A stretch of DNA of 64,000 bases, taken from contig JAWKNJ010000022.1 of the NCBI GenBank assembly GCA_041391765.1, positions 1-64,000 on the forward strand, written 5' to 3'. Numbering within the stretch: position 1 is the stretch's first letter; the number at the start of each line of letters is the position of its first letter. The stretch comes from SHAN690 sp041391765 (lineage in GTDB: Bacteria; Bacteroidota; Bacteroidia; Flavobacteriales_G; Salibacteraceae). This document shows, one piece after another, positions 6,804 to 14,948 of this stretch. The translations under genes were made by a program, and so were the position numbers. The notes beneath the pieces were generated by a model. It was not told the DNA's origin, did no database searches, and saw only the letters and a list, made by a program, of their open reading frames with translations.

Positions 6804-7958
6804 GTGGCTACCTCCGCCCCTGAATTGATGTTTGACATCGAATTCACGGATGCATTTCAGGAGCCAAAAGCCGAGGAGGCTCAAAGAGAGTCGAGGGTGG
6901 TCATGGGCCGTCTGCGCAAGGTAAATGGTGAACCAAAGGTCGGAGTGCTCGTGACCCTTTTAGATGAGTCGAAGAAATCCCTCGAATCCGTTAAGACCGA
7001 TAACGAAGGGATGTTTCACTTCGAAAAACTCCCACCCGAGCAATCCGTCATGACCCGCATCGAGGAGGACGACACCGACCTCATGGTTGATATTTTCTTG
7101 TTGGATGAAAAGGGAAACATTTCAAGTAGAGCAACCCGCATCGGTGAGCGCCTTTATGGTTTTGGAGCGAATGAAAATGGCTTCAACGATTTAAGACTTC
7201 TCTCCGAAAAGGACTGGACGATGAACGTAACGGCAGGGAAACATGGTGTTACGGGAAAAGTTGTGGACACAAAAACATTCTTGTTTGGACAGGCCAACTT
7301 AGAAGTTGGACTTTACAATTTGGCGAAGAAAAAAATGGCTACCACCAACACGGATAAAAACGGGCGATTTGAATTTCGTGACGTTGACAAGGGAGACTAT
7401 ACCGTTAGGGTTGAGGGCGATCGCACTGGAAAATACTCAGAAATGGTGGTTGTTGACGAACTGAATGTCCCGTTCCTGTTTGCCAATTCAAACAATGTTG
7501 GTGCTGACGGATTTTTTGAGTTCAAAAAATTACCAGCCGATGTGGTAGAAATGAAACGGATGGAAGTGCGCGATTCTCAAATGCAGGTTCCATCGGACTT
7601 CACCAAAATGGAAGAAGGCAAAACCATCGTGTTGAAGAACATACTCTTCTCTTCAGGTTCTGCAAACTTGCTTGAGAGTTCATACACGGAGCTGGACAAA
7701 CTTGCCTCAGAACTAAAAAAACAAACAACCGTTCGCATCGAAATTTCCGGTCACACGGACAACACGGGTAATTCAAAAACGAATCAAACCCTCAGTGAAA
7801 ACAGAGCGAAAGCGGTAAAGGATTATTTGGTTTCAAAAGGCATTGACACCAATAGAATGACCCACAAGGGATTTGGCGATTCCAAGCCAATTGCCTCGAA
7901 CGATACTGAAGATGGTAAACACCAAAACAGAAGGGTTGAGTTCGTAGTGATCAAATAA
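6804..7958 (+). CDS. OmpA-family protein with two carboxypeptidase-regulatory-like repeats (5' part probably frameshifted)
   Basis: The C-terminal ~110 residues are an OmpA/MotB peptidoglycan-binding domain: ILFSSGSANLL, then ISGHTDNTGN, LSENRAKAVKDYL, GFGDSKPIASN and NRRVEFVV. Upstream lie two beta-sandwich repeats of the carboxypeptidase-regulatory type, around VVMGRLRKVNGEPKVGV with DNEGMFHFEKLP, and VTGKVVDTKTF with DKNGRFEFRDVDKGDY. Such proteins anchor the outer membrane to peptidoglycan. The start given is a GTG with no promoter or signal peptide. A later ATG is at 6828. The natural start was probably at 6381, with four indels in between. A strong terminator follows at 7951-7992. Confidence 0.8.
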   Translation: MATSAPELMFDIEFTDAFQEPKAEEAQRESRVVMGRLRKVNGEPKVGVLVTLLDESKKSLESVKTDNEGMFHFEKLPPEQSVMTRIEEDDTDLMVDIFLLDEKGNISSRATRIGERLYGFGANENGFNDLRLLSEKDWTMNVTAGKHGVTGKVVDTKTFLFGQANLEVGLYNLAKKKMATTNTDKNGRFEFRDVDKGDYTVRVEGDRTGKYSEMVVVDELNVPFLFANSNNVGADGFFEFKKLPADVVEMKRMEVRDSQMQVPSDFTKMEEGKTIVLKNILFSSGSANLLESSYTELDKLASELKKQTTVRIEISGHTDNTGNSKTNQTLSENRAKAVKDYLVSKGIDTNRMTHKGFGDSKPIASNDTEDGKHQNRRVEFVVIK

Positions 7959-7992
7959 AAAAAGGGACTTTCGAGTCCCTTTTTTTATTTGA
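7951..7992. terminator. bidirectional terminator between the OmpA gene and the S9 peptidase
   Basis: A perfect stem (7951-7969 with 7974-7992, loop TTCG) has an AGGGACT core flanked by A7 and T7 runs. It sits between two convergent genes and overlaps the OmpA stop, so it serves both. Confidence 0.92.
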
Positions 7993-7996
7993 TCCA

Positions 7997-9931
7997 TTAA
8001 CGACCGCCAATGTTTGCCATCAGAAACCGTTGCATTTCGCGATAGAATTCGAATTTGTTCTCTTCGTTGTGAAAACCGTGTCCTTCATTATCTTTTACCA
8101 TGTAGATCACTTTCACATCACGGTCTCTCAAAGCTTCAACCATCTGATCTGACTCTGACTTTACCACTCGAGGATCGTTAGCGCCTTGAGCAATGAATAA
8201 TGGCGACTTAATTTTATCTGCATTCAGGGCGGGAGAAGTCATTGCCATTCGCAACGAGTCCTGTTCATCAGAGGGATTGCCCACCATTTCGTGCATCATT
8301 TGGAGGTATGGCTTCCAATATGGCGGAATACCGTTCATGAAAGTGAAGAGATTTGAAACTCCCACATAATCAACCCCACACGCGTAAAAATCCGGATCTT
8401 TGACCAAGCCTTGCAGCGTTGCATATCCTCCGTAACTCGCTCCATAAATCGCAACGCGACTCGGATCCACAATACCTTGATCAATAAGCCATTTGGCGCC
8501 ATCCTGCACATCCTCTTGCATTTTCAAACCCCATTGGCCAAATGACGCTTCCCAGAAAGCTCTTCCATAACTGGTAGATCCTCTGAAATTTACTTGAAGG
8601 ACCGCATATCCATGGTTTGCCAAAAACTGCACTTCCGGATTGAATCCCCAATGATCACGTGCCCAAGGACCCCCGTGGACATTGACTACTAGTGGAACCT
8701 TTCCCTCTTCCTTGGCTCCTTTGGGCATCGTCAAATAACCATGAATGGTCAGTCCATCACGGGATGTGTATTTGATTGGCTGCATGGTTGACATGAAGTT
8801 TTCGTCAATCCATGGGCTCAATTCCGCAATGCGCTGAATTTGGTCCGTCACTTTATTGTAGATATAGTAATACCCCATGGTTCGATCACTATAGGCACGC
8901 ACAATGTATTTTTCTTCCTCACGATCCAGGCTGGTAATCGCAACCTCATAACCCGGAATTTCATCACGCAGTCTGTTATATATGTGCTCAACTTCCGGAT
9001 CAAAAAACTGCCGCTCTGTTTTTTCAGCCGTATAAATGGCTGATGTAATGACCTTACGCTTCCTTGAATAGGCAATAGCGCTTACGTCATTATGCTTGTT
9101 TTCATACAACACTTCAATTTCCTTTCCCTTAGCAATATCAAAGACAATGGCGGCAGATTTGTCACGCCCGATGTTCGATGTAGCGTAAATGTTTTTATTG
9201 TCGAACGTGAAAAACTGTGGATCAAGTGACTCTTTGAAATTGGTCGTTAGCACGGTTTTCCATTCATCCCCCTCTTTTTCTCGATAAAGAATGGAACTGT
9301 TCACACCATCTGTGGATGTAGCGACACGGAGATTTCCTTCGTGGTCTGTCATCCATCCGGTGATATTGCCTGGATTTTCAGCAATCATGGTCAATTCACC
9401 CGTATTCAAGTTCAAGCGATAAGCATCAAATATTTGAGGATTTCTATTGTTCAAACCGACAATCATTTCACTTGGAAAATCCTCCAAATGATCGATGATC
9501 TGGGTTCTCACTCCTTCCATTTTAGTCAACGGTCTTTCCTTTCCAGTTTTTACATCTGTAATCACCAAATACCAATTCTCATCACCACCGTCATCTCGTA
9601 CATATATCAATTGGTCTTCATTTGCCCAGAAATAGCCGGAAATATCTCTATCGACCTGAAAGGTGAGTTGTTTCATCCGTCCTGTTTCAATCTCCTCAAC
9701 GAAAATGTTTTTTCGAGTCTCAAACGGAGCTAAATAGGAATAGTGTTTTCCATCGGGTGAAATTTGATACGCTGTACGATCAGGATTCCTGAAAAACTCC
9801 TCAGCCGGCATCGGTGGCACCATCATTTCATCCATGTCAATTTTTGTTTTTTGCGACCACCCATGATTTATACTTCCCATAATTACTAGGACAAGGGCAG
9901 CTTTAAGAATATTGGTTGCAATTATATTCAT
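7997..9931 (-). CDS. S9-family prolyl-oligopeptidase-like serine peptidase, secreted
   Basis: The 644-aa protein has a signal peptide (hydrophobic stretch ILKAALVLVIMGSI, then HGWSQ). An N-terminal beta-propeller (about residues 40-380) precedes a C-terminal alpha/beta-hydrolase domain. Catalytic residues are visible: the nucleophile Ser in YGASYGGYATL, the Asp in GANDPRVV and the His in NEGHGFHNE. The NVHGGPWARDHWGF oxyanion region fits the S9C (acylaminoacyl/dipeptidyl peptidase-like) branch. It probably cleaves short peptides in the periplasm. A -7-like TTACTTTG (9951-9958, one mismatch) lies 19 bases before the ATG. The gene is divergent from the dCMP deaminase. Confidence 0.93.
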   Translation of the reverse strand: MNIIATNILKAALVLVIMGSINHGWSQKTKIDMDEMMVPPMPAEEFFRNPDRTAYQISPDGKHYSYLAPFETRKNIFVEEIETGRMKQLTFQVDRDISGYFWANEDQLIYVRDDGGDENWYLVITDVKTGKERPLTKMEGVRTQIIDHLEDFPSEMIVGLNNRNPQIFDAYRLNLNTGELTMIAENPGNITGWMTDHEGNLRVATSTDGVNSSILYREKEGDEWKTVLTTNFKESLDPQFFTFDNKNIYATSNIGRDKSAAIVFDIAKGKEIEVLYENKHNDVSAIAYSRKRKVITSAIYTAEKTERQFFDPEVEHIYNRLRDEIPGYEVAITSLDREEEKYIVRAYSDRTMGYYYIYNKVTDQIQRIAELSPWIDENFMSTMQPIKYTSRDGLTIHGYLTMPKGAKEEGKVPLVVNVHGGPWARDHWGFNPEVQFLANHGYAVLQVNFRGSTSYGRAFWEASFGQWGLKMQEDVQDGAKWLIDQGIVDPSRVAIYGASYGGYATLQGLVKDPDFYACGVDYVGVSNLFTFMNGIPPYWKPYLQMMHEMVGNPSDEQDSLRMAMTSPALNADKIKSPLFIAQGANDPRVVKSESDQMVEALRDRDVKVIYMVKDNEGHGFHNEENKFEFYREMQRFLMANIGGR

Positions 9932-10012
9932 GACTTTAATTTTCGCTCGGCAAAGTAACGCTCCGCAGTCTCTGAAATCAAACCAAAAGTGTAATCTCCA
10001 TTTAATTGAAGC

Positions 10013-10020
10013 TACATTTG
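10013..10020 (+). promoter_or_regulatory. -7 element TACATTTG for the dCMP deaminase operon
   Basis: An exact TAnnTTTG match that ends only 4 bases before the GTG start at 10025. If used, the mRNA would be leaderless or nearly so. Confidence 0.55.
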
Positions 10021-10024
10021 CCCT

Positions 10025-10477
10025 GTGCAGAAAGATACGTTGACATTTAACGACCCCGAAAAGCAGCAGCGCTACGACAAGGCGTATTTACGGCTTGCCA
10101 AAGAGTGGGCTAAACTCTCTCATTGCAAGCGGAAACAAGTAGGCGCCATCATTGTGAAAGAAGGAACCATCATAGCGGATGGATTCAATGGCACTCCTAC
10201 GGGCTTTGAAAACGAATGTGAAGACGAGAATGGCGAAACTAAGTGGTATGTGTTGCACGCTGAGGCCAATGCCATCCTCAAAGTCGCACGAACTACCAAC
10301 AATGCTAATGGGGCTACCCTGTATTTAACAAACTCACCATGTAAAGACTGCAGCAAGCTTGTTTTACAAGCGGGCATAAAGCGACTCGTCTATGTGAATC
10401 GCTACAAGGACGCGAGTGGCATTGAGTTTTTGGAGAAAGCCGGACTTGATGTTCAGCAAATAGAAGTTTTGGATTAG
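10025..10477 (+). CDS. dCMP deaminase family protein (zinc cytidine/deoxycytidylate deaminase)
   Basis: Deaminates dCMP to dUMP to feed dTMP synthesis, or is the related ComE-type deaminase. The 150-aa protein carries the zinc site HAEANAIL (His plus catalytic Glu) and PCKDC (two Cys), with the usual KLSHCKRKQVGAIIV and FNGTPTGFENECED upstream. The only plausible start is the GTG at 10025, which follows a -7 element by 4 bases, so translation may be leaderless. Its stop is immediately followed by the ATG of the S41 protease (TAGATG), so the two genes form an operon. Confidence 0.93.
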   Translation: MQKDTLTFNDPEKQQRYDKAYLRLAKEWAKLSHCKRKQVGAIIVKEGTIIADGFNGTPTGFENECEDENGETKWYVLHAEANAILKVARTTNNANGATLYLTNSPCKDCSKLVLQAGIKRLVYVNRYKDASGIEFLEKAGLDVQQIEVLD

Positions 10478-11989
10478 ATGCGCAACAGAGCCGCTATACC
10501 CGCATTGCTCGCAGTAGCTATTGTTGTAGGATTACTACTGGGCCTGGGTCTTGGTGGTAGACGATTTGGCGCAAACAATGCGAATTGGCAAAAAATTGAT
10601 CAAATCCTTCAGTATGTTGAGAATGATTATGTTGACACCATCTCGCGTGCGCAACTGGAGGAAGAGGTGATTGCATATTTGTTACAGCGACTCGACCCAC
10701 ACTCCTATTACATCTCTGAAGAAGATGTTGCAGCCATGAATGAGCCATTGAATGGCGGATTCGAAGGCGTAGGCATTCAATTCAATCTCGATCACGACAC
10801 CATCTATGTTGTAAAAACCGTGAAGGGAGGCCCTTCAGAGAGAGCTGGAATTCAGGCGGGTGACAGAATCCTTGTTGTAAATGGTGACTCCCTTGCAGGC
10901 AAGAACCTATCGAGCGCTGACGTGATGTCATTGTTGAAGGGTCCAAGCGGAACAAGTGTTGAAATTGCATTGCTGCGAAACTCTAACTGGTTGACTTATT
11001 CCATCACGCGTGGGGAAATTCCACTGCGGAGTATTGACGCAGCTTACATGTTGAATGATTCAACGATTTATGTCAAGCTTGCAAGGTTTTCCAAAACCAC
11101 AATCGATGAATTTGAGCAAGAGGTTTATCCGCTGAATACTCCGGCAGCCAAGCATTTCATTTTTGATTTACGGGGCAATGGGGGCGGTTATCTGGATGCG
11201 GCCTCTGACTTGGCAGATGAGTTTTTAGAAGATGGATTGCTCATTACATACACAGAAGGTAAGTCAAGACCCCGAGCAGATTATTTCTCTACAAATTCGG
11301 GGCGCTTCGAAGATATCGCGTTGTATGTGGTTATTGATGGTCGAAGTGCAAGTGCCTCTGAAGTTTTTGCTGGCGCCATGCAGGATCATCATCGCGCCAG
11401 AATTTATGGGCAAAGATCATTTGGCAAGGGGTTAGTTCAAGAACAAAATGAATGGACGGATGGCTCCGCTACTCGACTCACCGTAGCTCGCTATTACACT
11501 CCAAACGGACGGAGTATACAGCGGCCGTACGAGTCATTTGAGACAGACCTCGACTATTATTCAATCGCACCAGACTCACTCCAAGCAGGCGGTATAACAC
11601 CTAACGTGATTGTCAATCGCGATACTACCGGCATCACATGGTTTTATGCTGAACTGGTTCACCGAGGCTTGATCAATGAGTTCGCATACGACTATCGTGA
11701 TGTTCAACTCGAAATATTACGCTCGATGCCGTTTGGCGCATTCGCGGATTACTTAAATGACGAGGTCATCATCGCAGCTCTTCGTGAATATTTGGAGATT
11801 AAAGGAGTAGAAATAAATGAGCATGAACTTCAGCGATCTAAATCAACAATTGCTGAGCGAATTCGAGCTTCGATTGCGCGTAGTCTTTATGATGAAGAAA
11901 GCTATTATCGAATTATCAATCCACATGACGCTGCCGTGAAGAGGATTCTCTCGGACATAAAAAAGCCGAAGTTTAAAACCCCGGCTTAA
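10478..11989 (+). CDS. S41-family C-terminal processing protease (Ctp/Tsp type)
   Basis: The 503-aa protein begins with an N-terminal membrane anchor or signal (IPALLAVAIVVGLLLGLGLG). A PDZ domain follows around residues 90-170 (GGFEGVGIQF, then GPSERAGIQAGDRILVVNG). The S41 catalytic core has the Ser in GRSASASEVFAGA and the Lys in GQRSFGKGLVQ. Such proteases trim C-termini of periplasmic proteins. A C-terminal tail of about 100 residues follows the catalytic domain, as in many Bacteroidota members. The ATG directly abuts the deaminase stop, implying translational coupling. A hairpin overlapping the stop may also terminate the convergent lipoprotein gene. Confidence 0.93.
   Translation: MRNRAAIPALLAVAIVVGLLLGLGLGGRRFGANNANWQKIDQILQYVENDYVDTISRAQLEEEVIAYLLQRLDPHSYYISEEDVAAMNEPLNGGFEGVGIQFNLDHDTIYVVKTVKGGPSERAGIQAGDRILVVNGDSLAGKNLSSADVMSLLKGPSGTSVEIALLRNSNWLTYSITRGEIPLRSIDAAYMLNDSTIYVKLARFSKTTIDEFEQEVYPLNTPAAKHFIFDLRGNGGGYLDAASDLADEFLEDGLLITYTEGKSRPRADYFSTNSGRFEDIALYVVIDGRSASASEVFAGAMQDHHRARIYGQRSFGKGLVQEQNEWTDGSATRLTVARYYTPNGRSIQRPYESFETDLDYYSIAPDSLQAGGITPNVIVNRDTTGITWFYAELVHRGLINEFAYDYRDVQLEILRSMPFGAFADYLNDEVIIAALREYLEIKGVEINEHELQRSKSTIAERIRASIARSLYDEESYYRIINPHDAAVKRILSDIKKPKFKTPA
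11961..11987 (-). terminator. candidate terminator for the His-rich lipoprotein gene
   Basis: A 6-bp stem, AAGCCG (11963-11968) with CGGCTT (11982-11987), is followed on the minus strand by a run of six Ts. It overlaps the end of the S41 protease gene. Confidence 0.5.
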
Positions 11990-12009
11990 TATCTGATATC
12001 ATATTTGGC

Positions 12010-12258
12010 TTAGTGAGCGTGGTCGTGACCTTCTCCCTCGTGAGAGTGCTCTTCCATTCCAGCATCCATAGAAGCGCTATCAGTTTCCATTGCGCCTTCT
12101 GCGTTTCCGCTCTCATCGAGCTGGTCCATGATTTCGTTAACTTTTTCATCAACTTGAGCTTCAGCCTCTTCTTGTTGAGCTTGCTTTTCTTCGCCTGAAG
12201 CGCCACATGCAGCCGTGATCATTGCAAGTGCAACCACTGCCGGTAACAGTTTTTTCAT
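12010..12258 (-). CDS. small acidic, His-rich lipoprotein
   Basis: The 82-aa product starts MKKLLPAVVALAMITAAC, a lipoprotein signal with lipobox TAAC. The mature part is Gln/Glu-rich, with a helical-looking stretch (EEKQAQQEEAEAQ) and several Met residues. It ends EEHSHEGEGHDHAH, five His within 14 residues, which suggests metal binding (inference). No known family is recognised. The gene is divergent from superoxide dismutase, about 120 bases away, and convergent with the S41 protease. Low complexity and short length keep functional confidence low, but the signal peptide supports a real gene. Confidence 0.75.
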   Translation of the reverse strand: MKKLLPAVVALAMITAACGASGEEKQAQQEEAEAQVDEKVNEIMDQLDESGNAEGAMETDSASMDAGMEEHSHEGEGHDHAH

Positions 12259-12378
12259 CTCAGATTAGGTTTTAAGTGGTATAGAATTAAAATATTTGAC
12301 GCGAAGTAAGATCAAATTTGGAAATCCCAATGATTTTGCTTCATTAGAAATTAAAGTTGAATTATTAATAAAGGTATT

Positions 12379-12987
12379 ATGGCATTTGAATTACCGAATC
12401 TTGACTATGCGCACAATGCGCTAGAACCACATATTGATGCCCGCACCATGGAGATCCATCACGGAAAGCACCACGCGGGCTATACCAATAACCTAAACGC
12501 TGCAATTGCAGGCTCTGACTTGGATGGAAAATCTATCGATGACATCATCACCGGGTTGGACATGAACAACATGGCCGTTAGAAATAATGGTGGTGGATAT
12601 TACAATCACTCTCTGTTTTGGAAGGTCATGTCACCCAATGGTGGCGGAACTCCGACAGGGGAACTTGCTGATGCGATCAATAGCGCCTTTGGCTCATTTG
12701 ATGCTTTCAAAGAAACATTCAATAAAGCAGCTGCGACTCGATTTGGATCAGGTTGGGCTTGGCTTTGTGTTCACAAAGGAGGAAAGGTCGAAGTGTGCTC
12801 TACTCCAAACCAAGACAATCCACTGATGCCCGGCATCGGATGTGGAGGTCACCCGATCCTTGGATTGGATGTTTGGGAACACGCTTACTACCTCAACTAT
12901 CAAAACCGCAGACCGGATTATATTTCTGCCTTCTGGAATGTGGTGAACTGGAACGAAGTAGCGGCTCGTTACGCAGCCAACAAATAG
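12379..12987 (+). CDS. superoxide dismutase [Mn/Fe]
   Basis: Dismutates superoxide to H2O2 and O2 in the cytoplasm. The 202-aa protein has all four metal ligands in their motifs: the His in EIHHGKHHAGYTNNL, the His in NHSLFW, and the Asp and His in LDVWEHAYYLNYQ. The Mn/Fe-SOD pattern NRRPDYISAFWNVVNW is present. Sequence alone does not settle Mn versus Fe use, though the NQDNPL segment resembles Mn or cambialistic enzymes. It is monocistronic, with a terminator at 13011-13040, and divergent from the His-rich lipoprotein. Confidence 0.96.
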   Translation: MAFELPNLDYAHNALEPHIDARTMEIHHGKHHAGYTNNLNAAIAGSDLDGKSIDDIITGLDMNNMAVRNNGGGYYNHSLFWKVMSPNGGGTPTGELADAINSAFGSFDAFKETFNKAAATRFGSGWAWLCVHKGGKVEVCSTPNQDNPLMPGIGCGGHPILGLDVWEHAYYLNYQNRRPDYISAFWNVVNWNEVAARYAANK

Positions 12988-13010
12988 GCTATCCGTTTTT
13001 TGGAAACATT

Positions 13011-13040
13011 AACCGCAGTGCTGTCGCGCTGCGGTTTTTT
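13011..13040 (+). terminator. intrinsic terminator after superoxide dismutase
   Basis: The stem AACCGCAG (13011-13018) with CTGCGGTT (13029-13036) is followed by a T-run. It lies 24 bases after the SOD stop. Confidence 0.85.
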
Positions 13041-13059
13041 ATTGGCTAATTTTCGGCTC

Positions 13060-13989
13060 ATGCGCTCAATACTTTCCCTTCTATTTTTACTTTTCTCAGT
13101 CTACGGATTTCCCCAAATCGCTGAATACGTATATCGCACACCCGGTGACAGCACCTACAATTGCTATCTGACGGTGAAACCGGAAACAGGCATCCTGCGG
13201 GGCTTGGTGGTGCGAGATTATACCTCGCTTCCCGACCTATCAAAAAAGAGTCCCTATCAATGGCAGGAACTGTTGCTAGAAAAAGGGCTGATGGTTCTCT
13301 ATACCTGCACCACAGAAGATTTTCCAGAACTTTTCTTTACAGACAATGGTCCTTCACTAATGGATGAGATGATCGAAGAAGTACTGGTGAAGTATTCTAT
13401 TCCCCGAAATAACATTTTCGTGGGTGGAATCTCCGCCAGTGGAACCCGCGCACTGCGATACACACAGTATTGCCTGGAGGGCAAGTCCAAATTCGGACAT
13501 CACGTCAAAGCTGCCTTCGTGGTTGACTCACCACTAGACATGGAGCGGTTTTACCTCTCTGCCACTCAAAACCGTGACCATTTCAAAGACGGTATGCTAT
13601 GGGAAGCACACCATATGAAACCATACTTTGAAAAGCACTTTAACGGAACTTCAAAAGAAAGGCCCGAGCAGTACAGATCAGCATCCGTCTATTCATGGAA
13701 CAGCGAGAATGGAGGAAATGCCAAGCACTTTTCCAGATTGCCTCTGCTGATCTATCACGAGCCGGACATGGACTGGTGGATCAATGAACGTGGTGCGCAT
13801 TACTTCGACATTAATTCCTTCGATCTAGCCGGATTTACGAACCAACTACGTTTACTTGGCAACAATCAGGTGGAATTGATCACCACCACCGGCAAAGGCT
13901 TTGATCGCGAGGGCAATCGAAAATGCCATTCATGGACAATTGTAGATGAATCCTATTTGGCTAATTGGCTCACCGGTTATATAGAATAG
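13060..13989 (+). CDS. secreted alpha/beta-hydrolase-like protein, unknown substrate
   Basis: From the ATG at 13060 the 309-aa protein begins MRSILSLLFLLFSVYGFPQ, a signal peptide. A longer reading from 13000 runs through the SOD terminator and is rejected. The middle has a nucleophile-elbow-like VGGISASGTRAL after a beta-strand (NNIFVGG), then LPLLIYHEPDMDWW (possible acid) and NRKCHSWTIVDE (possible catalytic His). The order Ser-Asp-His fits an alpha/beta hydrolase or esterase, but GISASG is not the standard GxSxG, so activity is uncertain. It ends 1 base before the convergent PorP-like gene. It appears to be a Bacteroidota periplasmic protein of unknown role. Confidence 0.7.
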   Translation: MRSILSLLFLLFSVYGFPQIAEYVYRTPGDSTYNCYLTVKPETGILRGLVVRDYTSLPDLSKKSPYQWQELLLEKGLMVLYTCTTEDFPELFFTDNGPSLMDEMIEEVLVKYSIPRNNIFVGGISASGTRALRYTQYCLEGKSKFGHHVKAAFVVDSPLDMERFYLSATQNRDHFKDGMLWEAHHMKPYFEKHFNGTSKERPEQYRSASVYSWNSENGGNAKHFSRLPLLIYHEPDMDWWINERGAHYFDINSFDLAGFTNQLRLLGNNQVELITTTGKGFDREGNRKCHSWTIVDESYLANWLTGYIE

Positions 13990-13990
13990 A

Positions 13991-14932
13991 TCAAAACTCA
14001 GCCGGTGGCAACAGCGGCTTGTTGTTTCTTCTGTTGAATCGGATGCCCACCAACACCTCGTGCGAGCCAGAGGTGGCCGCACCAACGTTTTGAAAATTAA
14101 GGTCGTAACTGTAACCAATGACCATGTTGTTTTCAAATTGGTAGCCCGTCATGAAATACAGCGCATTTACGCGATTACCTTTCGCCATTGGCATCCTGAC
14201 GCCCGTTCCCAGCCAAACCATTTCCTTGTAGGTGCATTTCACTTGAAGATCCTGATTGAACACAGGCGTTACAAACCGAGCGAAGTAACTTCCTTCTAAT
14301 TTGAAGTCGGAATTAATATTATATCCATACCCGGCATTGAAGTAATAGTGTCGGTTCATCTGACTTTCAGTGAGTCGGTAGTCTTCAAACAATCGAAGTT
14401 TGGAATTGGTGATTTGCGGAATGCATATGCCCACGTGCAGATCTTTCCACTCATATCGCATGGCGTAAGCAAAGTCGGGCACCCAAGCCGACATGTTGCC
14501 ATTGCTCAGCGCTATGTCGTTGCTTGACTCCAATTTGAGCTCTGCCCCATTCACCGCCCATTGATAGATGGATGTGGAAAGCGAAAAACTCAATCGCTGT
14601 GTCTTATCTATCGGCAAGTGATATGCATAGCTCAACTGAATGCCGTTCTTACTCAACGCCCCCACCACATCACTCATCAGCGAACCACCAATTCCCATTC
14701 GATCTCGCCAAATGGGCCCCTGAACACTCATGTAATAGGTACGAGGAGCATCCACCACGCCCACCCACTGCTGGCGAAACATGGCGTTGGCATAGAAGTA
14801 TTTATCCGAGCCCGAAACTGCGGGATTCACCGTGTATTCGTTCAGGCTGAATTGCGTCCACTGCTCCAGTTGCTGTGCGCTAAGACTCAGGCCGGATGCG
14901 ATGAGAAACGATATGATCAGTAGTTTTTTCAT
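13991..14932 (-). CDS. PorP/SprF family type IX secretion membrane protein
   Basis: The 313-aa protein starts MKKLLIISFLIASGLSLSAQ, a signal peptide. It then shows the PorP/SprF hallmark QWTQFSLNEYTVNPAVSGS and MFRQQWVGV with TYYMSVQGPI, followed by a beta-barrel pattern of alternating aromatic strands. Family members sit in the outer membrane and are needed for secretion or surface attachment of particular T9SS cargo, as SprF is for the adhesin SprB in Flavobacterium johnsoniae. Here it lies 16 bases downstream of the giant SprB-repeat gene on the same strand, so it is very probably that protein's dedicated partner. It converges with the hydrolase-like gene. Confidence 0.93.
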   Translation of the reverse strand: MKKLLIISFLIASGLSLSAQQLEQWTQFSLNEYTVNPAVSGSDKYFYANAMFRQQWVGVVDAPRTYYMSVQGPIWRDRMGIGGSLMSDVVGALSKNGIQLSYAYHLPIDKTQRLSFSLSTSIYQWAVNGAELKLESSNDIALSNGNMSAWVPDFAYAMRYEWKDLHVGICIPQITNSKLRLFEDYRLTESQMNRHYYFNAGYGYNINSDFKLEGSYFARFVTPVFNQDLQVKCTYKEMVWLGTGVRMPMAKGNRVNALYFMTGYQFENNMVIGYSYDLNFQNVGAATSGSHEVLVGIRFNRRNNKPLLPPAEF

Positions 14933-14948
14933 GGTTTCCGGTCCTTCA

